This document shows positions 7,503-12,338 of a stretch of DNA of 12,338 nt, piece by piece (within the stretch, counting starts at the first letter, position 1; each line of letters begins with the position of its first letter). The position numbers and the translations under genes were made by a program. Source of the DNA: Byssothecium circinans (lineage: Eukaryota > Ascomycota > Dothideomycetes > Pleosporales > Massarinaceae); assembly GCA_010015675.1 (NCBI GenBank), contig ML977043.1, forward strand, positions 169,946-182,283. Direction: 5' to 3'. The notes beneath the pieces were generated by a model, which saw only the letters and a program-made list of their open reading frames with translations, did no database searches and had not been told where the DNA came from.

Positions 7503-8051
7503 ATTATATAGTATATTACTCTCTTAAATAATCCGACAGCGTTTAGGCGGCTAATTCTAGTAGTTTATAACACTATTTTTAAAGGCTAACTTCCTATAAA
7601 ACCCTCCTAACCCTGCAGGCAGGGACTTAAGCGTACGTACTTGTTAGCTTTCCTATCTTAGCTAGCGTATCTGTTAGGAGCTCAGATCCTATTTCCTGTA
7701 AAAAGAGGAACGTAGTAGCACGTCTACAAGCTTATCCTGCTACCTATTCTTACTACCTATGATACTGACCTAAACTAAGGCTACTTAGCTAGTAGAGTAC
7801 TTAAGGCTCTTTTCCTACTATCTATAGAGTTAAAAATAAGGATAGCTACTTTTTCTTTCCTCTTTTTATAGCCTACATACTATCTGTATGTTATTTAAGT
7901 TAGGATCCTCTTTATCTTTCTTTAGTAACTCTTCCTTCCTTTTATACTCTACCTTAGACGCCCTAACTCTAGACGCTCCCTTTTTTAATTACTTTTATCG
8001 CTTTACCTCTTTATAGACTGCTATAATATACAATAATATTTACTAATTAAG
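7503..8051. other. Gene-poor stretch, pyrimidine-rich, no identifiable gene
   Basis: The composition is visibly less TpA-biased than to the left, with GC-rich spots such as CCCTGCAGGCAGGG (7610-7623), and long C/T-rich tracts (7840-7990) on this strand. I find no convincing coding pattern on either strand. It may include the former upstream region of the broken coding fragment that follows. The border with the inverted repeat at 7502 is sharp. Confidence 0.45.
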
Positions 8052-8350
8052 AGTTCCTCTAACAAAAGTTCCTCTAATAAGAGTGATTATACTAGGTCTA
8101 ATATAGATGATAGTGTAGAGTTAAATATAGATCTAATAGATATTAACGTATTTACTAATAAGAATAATAAGGATAAAGTATAGCTTTCTTCTAATAAGGA
8201 TTATCTGCCTAAGCACTATCTCTGATAGCTAGAGATGTTTAATGAATAAGAGTATACAAAAGAAGACTATACGGATAGCAGTACTCGCCTGCTTAATTGT
8301 ATAGAAGATTAGTAGAATTAGTAGGTCTATTTATTACAAGACAATGTATA
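8052..8350 (+). pseudogene. Acidic, Ser-rich N-terminal fragment resembling fungal DUF3435/FluG-type proteins
   Basis: One frame (codons from 8052) gives a Ser/Asn-rich start from two 15-bp direct repeats (AGTTCCTCTAACAAA and AGTTCCTCTAATAAG). An acidic segment follows (about 8100-8170), then DYLPKHYL (about 8200-8223), EMFNE, EYTKEDYTDSSTRLLNCIED (up to about 8309) and a tail with several TAG stops where Trp or Gln would fit. From memory this order is typical of the N-terminus of large fungal DUF3435 proteins, tyrosine-recombinase relatives that include Starship captains; that identification is tentative. No start codon is visible. The fragment ends where the 442-bp gypsy repeat begins, so most of the protein, including any catalytic part, is missing. 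Confidence 0.45.
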
Positions 8351-8422
8351 AGCGCAGCCACGGAGGAACGATACGCTTAGGGAGAGTATCAGATAGTGGG
8401 GCGCAGGATAGGGTTAAGGCGT

Positions 8423-8756
8423 TAGTCACGTAATTGTGATCCTGCTAAGGCCAAAGGATCCCATAGATCCTAGGATTATAAAGAGATCCTAGGATCAGAA
8501 GGAGCAGAGGCTCTAGGCAGGATCAAGGACTTAGCGGAGGAATAGAATAAGTAGTATAAAGACTAGATAGATCTCCTTTATTTTTCTAATTCTAGTTCTT
8601 CGTAGTTAACTCTTAATAGTTTATCTTTTACCTAGATTAATACTTAGTTATTTTATAGTTAGTTATAAAATTAGTTGCTTTTATACGTTTGCTTTTTAAA
8701 TTACTAAAGTACACTACCTAACGTATACACCTTACACCTACTAACCTCCTCTTACA
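8423..8756 (+). repeat. Ty3/gypsy LTR, copy 1
   Basis: The left edge is TAGTCACG (probably TGGTCACG before mutation) and the right edge CTCTTACA, giving TG...CA ends after allowing one RIP-type change. Inside are GATCCTAGGATTATAAAG (a possible TATA region) and an AT-rich 3' half. TGGATTAGGACTAGC follows directly, which fits a tRNA primer-binding site. The boundaries are inferred from these termini and not from a flanking target duplication. Confidence 0.65.
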
Positions 8757-8774
8757 TGGATTAGGACTAGCAAG
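8757..8774 (+). promoter_or_regulatory. Putative tRNA primer-binding site, gypsy copy 1
   Basis: TGGATTAGGACTAGCAAG starts directly after the LTR's terminal CA. TGG is complementary to the CCA tail of tRNAs. In copy 2 the first T has become C (9199). The tRNA identity is not determined. Confidence 0.5.
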
Positions 8775-8792
8775 TATACCTCTTAGTAATAG

Positions 8793-9234
8793 AGCGTAGC
8801 TACGGAGGAACGATACGCTTAGGGAGAGTATTAGATAGTAGGGCGCAGGATAGGGTTAAGGCGTTAGTCACGTAATCATAATCCTGCTAAGGCTAAAGGA
8901 TCCTATAGATCCTAGGATTATAAAGAGATCCTAGGATCAGAAGGAGCAGAGGCTTTAAGCAGAATCAAAGACTTAGCGGAGGAATAGAATGAGTAGTATA
9001 AAGACTAGATAGATCTTCTTTATTTTTCTAATTCTAGTTCTTCGTAGTCAACTTTTAATAGTTTATCTCTTACCTAGATTAATACTTAGTTATTCTATAG
9101 TTAGTTATAGAATTAGTTGCTTTTATACATTTACCTCTTAAATTACTAAAGCATACTACCTAACGTATACATCTTACACCTACCGACCTCCCTTTATACG
9201 GATTAGGACTAGTAAGTATACCTTTTAGTAATAC
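8793..9234 (+). repeat. 442-bp tandem unit, copy 2
   Basis: This second copy directly abuts the first and continues into the gypsy leader and gag. The presence of a pol 3' end before this LTR and a leader after it means that two gypsy elements once lay head to tail sharing LTRs, with the intervening internal region of the first deleted, or that a pol-end/LTR/leader segment was duplicated. Transition-only divergence is what RIP acting on linked duplications predicts. Confidence 0.93.
8865..9198 (+). repeat. Ty3/gypsy LTR, copy 2 (5' LTR of the gag-bearing element)
   Basis: This is the same 334-bp LTR as at 8423-8756, ending CCTTTATA before CGGATTAGG. The gag start codon is 75 bp downstream of its end, so it serves as the 5' LTR of the following element. 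Confidence 0.65.
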
Positions 9235-9272
9235 TTTAACTACTTACAAGTTTAAGAACCTGAACGTATATA

Positions 9273-11232
9273 ATGGTAGCTCCTACTACTCTACGTGCTA
9301 CTAGTAGTAGTGTCGGTACACCTGCTTTAAGCCTAGCATTAGTAATAGCTAACTAAGCTAACTAGCTATAGCAATAGTCTAAATAGATTGATAGGTTGAT
9401 GCAAGCAATTGCTTAACTTTAAGCTAAGGATGCTATACCTCGTAGGAAGATTACGGCGCTAGAGAAGTACGATAGAGGACGAGATAGCCTAAAGCTATTC
9501 CTTACTAACATAGATTTGTACTATTGATTTAATGCCCTAACGGAGAACCTGGACAAGATCCTCGCGGCTAGCATGCACCTAAAGGATAAGGTAGCTACGT
9601 AGATACAGCCCTTCATAGACGATTATCTTATAAATAAGATAAAGCATTGTAAGGATGATACAAAGACTATCTTTAAAAGCTAGACAGCGTTTAAGGAGGA
9701 GATTTAGAAGGTATTTAAAGAACTTAACAAAGAAACTTAAGTAGAGCAAAAGATATCTTAGATCTAGCAGGATAGGTTAGTCGCTAGATATGTAACAGAG
9801 TTTAAACAACTATAGTTAAAGATTAATTAAGACGATGCGCCGTTGCGCACAGCCTTCTATAACAGGCTGAAAGAAACTGTCAAGAATAGCATGATCTATT
9901 ACAATAAGCTAAAAGACTTATAAGATATAATTAACCTAGCTACCTAAATCAATAACAAGCTCTACGAAAGAGCAATATAGAAGAAACAATAGGATATAAC
10001 AATTATTTCTAACTCTAGAAGACATAGAAAGCTAAAGACACTATAATACGACCGTAATAGTAATGTAGTAATAATAGATAAAGTCTAATAAAAAAAGCAG
10101 TTTAATAAGGGCAAGAGAAGACAGCTAGAAAGCATATCTTTAATGCGGTGAAGTAAGATACTTTCGCAGAGACTACCTAAAGAATTAAGGCTAAGCAAGC
10201 AAGCTTAAAGCAGTCAAGATTAGAATAATTAAGTTTAAAGTAACGAAACTTAAGGAGGATAAACTAAAGGTGCTACACTAGCAGCCTACTCCTTGCCTAC
10301 CTCTAGAACTAGATTAGGCAATAGAACTATCTAACAATGACGTTAGCAATGTAGAATCCGTCTTAGTCTAGACAATTTAACCTTTAAACTAGATAAATGA
10401 CTATAAGGTCCTTTAATAGCTTAAAGACAATCTATGCTAGATGTGTAAAGATAATATACATAAAAGCAAGACGTGTACTAAAAATATACTAGTACGCAGT
10501 AGCTACGCCCACGAAGCAGTAGTAGTAGCAATAAAAAGACAAAGTCTATAAGTAAAAGTATGACAAATTAAGATTAATAATAAACATAATAAAGTTAATT
10601 AGTATAATTATATAAGAGAGGACTATGTCTTCTACCTATAGGAAAGAAGGAGCGTACGACACACGCTTAAATGAGCCTCTTACGCCTTTCTTTTAAAGAA
10701 GGACTGCTTAGAAGATAACTACTACGTACATCACTTTAAATACTAGCAAAAATAGCACGAACGTCTAGGTTAGAGTAGGTGCTATGATACGTACTACTAA
10801 CTTTACTAGCTTAGTAAGCACGTCGCAGGATACTAGCTAGCTAGAAGAATAGATAGGGAGATATTAGAATGTAAAGATAGCGCATGTCTATACTAATACC
10901 CTATAGGACACCCTTTAGATAAGGGATATAAAGAGCTTAATTAGAACTAGTGTATATTGCTACTAAGATGCATGTTTTATCTTCTTTTAAAGGAAGAAGT
11001 AGCATAGACTAGGCATAAAGCTAACTATAAGCTACTACCTTCTTTTAAGTGTCTAGCGGATGTATGCAAACGCTACGAATTCCTAGCTCTTCCTAATAAG
11101 ACTAAGGAAGACGCGTTTAGACGAAAATTAACGCTCACGTCACAAATATAGCAAACGTTACTAGAGACGCAACACTAGCTGCGAAGCTATCTAGAGGATA
11201 AGGCCGCTAGAGATGACATCTCATATACTTAG
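9273..11232 (+). pseudogene. Ty3/gypsy gag pseudogene with capsid and zinc knuckles
   Basis: ATG at 9273 opens the frame that contains the capsid (retrotransposon gag) domain at about 9459-9960: LEKYDRGRDSLKLFLTNID, ASMHLKDKVAT, VTEFKQL and RLKETVKNSM are recognisable, with TAG/TAA at Trp and Gln positions. A one-base shift, probably in the run of seven A at 10090-10096, moves the rest to another frame. There a knuckle of C-x2-C-x4-H-x4-C form (10135-10176) retains only its second Cys; the other Cys and the His are now Tyr. A second C-x2-C-x4-H-x4-C (10435-10476: Cys, Cys, His, Cys) is complete. Further Cys/His-rich sequence (about 10690-10900) resembles the C-terminal region of long fungal gypsy Gag proteins. 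The frame stays in register to 11230, where a copia-like LTR begins. Protease, reverse transcriptase and integrase are not in the window. Confidence 0.87.
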
Positions 11233-11703
11233 TGTTAGAATATAAGAGTATATTTAATACTTATATTAATCTGCTCTTATTTCTATATATACTCCTTATT
11301 ACCTAGTAGTTAAATACTATAGGTTAGTAATCTAGGCTATCCTAGACTACTACCACCTAGGCAGTTGACTATAGATCGGATGGAACCATCCTAGATCGAT
11401 CGATCGATCAAGCAATCGATCAATCGACCGATCCAAAGGTCTAGCCAATATTGTGGCGTTATTGGTTCTTTATTAAATAAAGAAACAATATTAAGCTAAG
11501 ACGTTTGCAGAAAAGCAAGAACGCTTGCAGCCTTTCTTTATACTATCCACCGCATACAGGCTAGTAGGAATAGGCTAAAGAAAGGTATAAGTAAGTGCTC
11601 TATCTTCGATTAAACTCTAGATTACACACGATAGATGATATAATCTACTATCAATCTATTACTATTTTGACTATCTCTGCTATATCTCTATTACCTTTTC
11701 ACA
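11233..11703 (+). repeat. 5' LTR of a copia-like element inserted in the gypsy gag
   Basis: The LTR is 471 bp, TGTTAGAATA...CCTTTTCACA, with TG/CA ends. A TATA-like TATATATAC at about 11284 and AATAAA at 11476-11481 support the + sense. It contains a GATC/ATCGAT-rich cluster at about 11393-11433. The sequence right of 11703 is a primer-binding-like motif and not a copy of the left flank CTTAG (11228-11232), so this is the 5' LTR of an element continuing beyond the window and not a solo LTR. It interrupts the gag frame. Relatives are at 1-89 (identical where they overlap) and 6084-6547 (solo). Confidence 0.87.
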
Positions 11704-11717
11704 GGTCATGAGCTCGG
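11704..11717 (+). promoter_or_regulatory. Putative primer-binding site matching a Met-tRNA anticodon arm
   Basis: GGTCATGAGCTCGG follows the LTR directly. Its complement contains CTCATGA, which resembles a CAT-anticodon loop and stem. Copia elements are known to use a 5' half of initiator tRNA-Met as primer, pairing with the anticodon region rather than the CCA tail, so this fits a Ty1/copia assignment. The exact tRNA match is inferred. Confidence 0.55.
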
Positions 11718-12143
11718 TTAGTAAATACTTATAAAATCTTTGAAAAACCACCTACTATCCTTTGTCTATTTTTAAACAAAGAAGACAAAGAAAAATTTTT
11801 ATATTTGTTTTAGCCTATTAAGGCTACCCTCTACGTTCAGAGACTATAAGTCTGAACAAAGAAACAAAGGAACAAAGAACTCTTTGTTCTATTGTTTACA
11901 ACAAAGCCTACCTTCACTGCCCTACTTTTCAACAACTATCTATCCGATTACTACGATTTTTACACCGTTGAAAAGCCCTAATTCAGGCCATTCTCCTCGT
12001 CAAAAAATCTCTCAAGAATTCCCACGGGATCGAAAGTTATAAGTAACTAAAATATCCAATATTTAGTTACTTATAAAACAACAATAACAACCTCTTGAAA
12101 TATCAACTAAGTTCTATATTTAATAACTTTTTGAAGGCTATAT
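11718..12143 (+). other. Leader of the copia-like element, with hairpins
   Basis: I see no coding sequence here. CpA and TpG are common, unlike the left half. There are several inverted repeats: GAACAAAG/CTTTGTTC (11870-11877 and 11882-11889, 4-base loop), GTTCAG...CTGAAC (about 11834-11856) and a 15-bp perfect pair TTATAAGTAACTAAA/TTTAGTTACTTATAA (12037-12051 and 12062-12076, 10-base loop). Such structures could act in RNA packaging or dimerisation of the element, but that is inference. Confidence 0.5.
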
Positions 12144-12338
12144 ATGAGGAACTATTTGATAACTGTCTGGGATTCTTTTTCTAGACCGGATACTCTGTCT
12201 AAGATCAAATTTTGGTCTAATACAAAGTATACTCAAATCAGATATCAGGACGAATATCTACAGTAGAGAAAAGAGCTATATAACTTTATAAGAGACTTTT
12301 ATAAAGTACAAACCTATCATAGTATTAGCTTTGAGCAA
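12144..12338 (+). pseudogene. Partial reading frame, possible start of copia-like gag, one in-frame TAG
   Basis: An ATG at 12144, preceded by an in-frame TGA at 12132, opens a frame that runs to the window edge. It is broken only by TAG at 12264-12266, which would restore to Trp or Gln. The protein is mixed basic and aromatic (KIKFWSNTKYTQIRYQDEYL before the stop; RKELYNFIRDFYKVQTYH after). Its place downstream of an LTR, primer site and leader suggests an N-terminal Gag, but I do not recognise a domain. It shows no obvious resemblance to the gag remnant at 736-1628. Codon use is far less TpA-skewed than in the left half. Confidence 0.4.

Larger units (their letters stand above)
8351..8792 (+). 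repeat. 442-bp tandem unit, copy 1 (gypsy pol end, LTR, primer site)
   Basis: This unit is repeated immediately at 8793-9234 with exactly the same length. About 35 positions differ, and every difference I can see is a transition, with no indels. Each unit holds about 72 bp that reads as the end of a gypsy pol (PRRNDTLRESIR, then WGAG), a 334-bp LTR and about 36 bp of primer site and leader. The left junction at 8351 abuts the broken acidic coding fragment. Confidence 0.93.

Noticed and set aside
1..8000. Mitochondrial or plasmid origin because of the extreme AT content
   Set aside because: The transposon families, TA and 5-bp target duplications, and stop codons at Gln/Trp positions point to RIP-mutated nuclear DNA. 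No mitochondrial genes or tRNAs are seen.
9273..9350. Gag start as an intact small gene
   Set aside because: The ATG and the first 27 codons are clean, but TAA/TAG follow at once in a frame that continues as recognisable capsid sequence, so it is the head of the pseudogene.
10435..10476. Complete zinc knuckle as evidence of a separate functional small protein
   Set aside because: The same frame has stops immediately next to it (TAG at 10438 inside the motif). It is a surviving part of the gag remnant.

Overview
This window looks like a transposon graveyard in an AT-rich compartment of a filamentous ascomycete (Pezizomycotina) genome that was hit by repeat-induced point mutation (RIP). Three things point to this. 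TpA is in great excess while CpA and TpG are nearly absent over most of 1-8000; bases 1021-1080, for example, contain 14 TpA, 1 CpA and no TpG. Recognisable fungal transposon proteins are riddled with TAA and TAG at the places where Gln and Trp codons belong. The element families are fungal: Fot1/pogo, Ty1/copia and Ty3/gypsy. I find no intact host gene, RNA gene or CRISPR array.

Left half (1-5900): a nested stack. The oldest layer is a Ty1/copia gag-pol pseudogene on the + strand, now in three pieces (about 736-1628, 2700-2979, 4832-5895). A 1069-bp non-autonomous element with Fot1-type ends (1629-2697) and a 1848-bp Fot1/pogo element with a decayed transposase (2982-4829) sit inside it, each flanked by a TA duplication. 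Removing each element plus one TA rejoins a single copia reading frame. Bases 90-397 are the right part of a second non-autonomous copy, cut by an LTR fragment (1-89).

Middle (5834-7502): a large imperfect inverted repeat of very AT-rich modules. It contains eleven perfect copies of a 9-bp repeat and a solo LTR with a TTAAT target duplication. The matching empty sites survive elsewhere in the inverted repeat.

Right half (7503-12338): a gene-poor stretch less biased than the left half; a broken acidic, serine-rich coding fragment (8052-8350) that resembles the N-terminus of fungal DUF3435 proteins; two tandem 442-bp units, each holding the end of a gypsy pol, an LTR and a primer-binding site; a gypsy gag pseudogene (9273-11232) with capsid and zinc-knuckle remnants; and the 5' LTR, primer site, leader and partial reading frame of a copia-like element that entered the gag at 11233 and runs off the window. 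The last 630 bases are the least RIP-affected part.

None of the proteins is predicted to be functional. The interest is in the order of insertions, the RIP signatures and some unusual element architectures, rather than in a new biochemical system.
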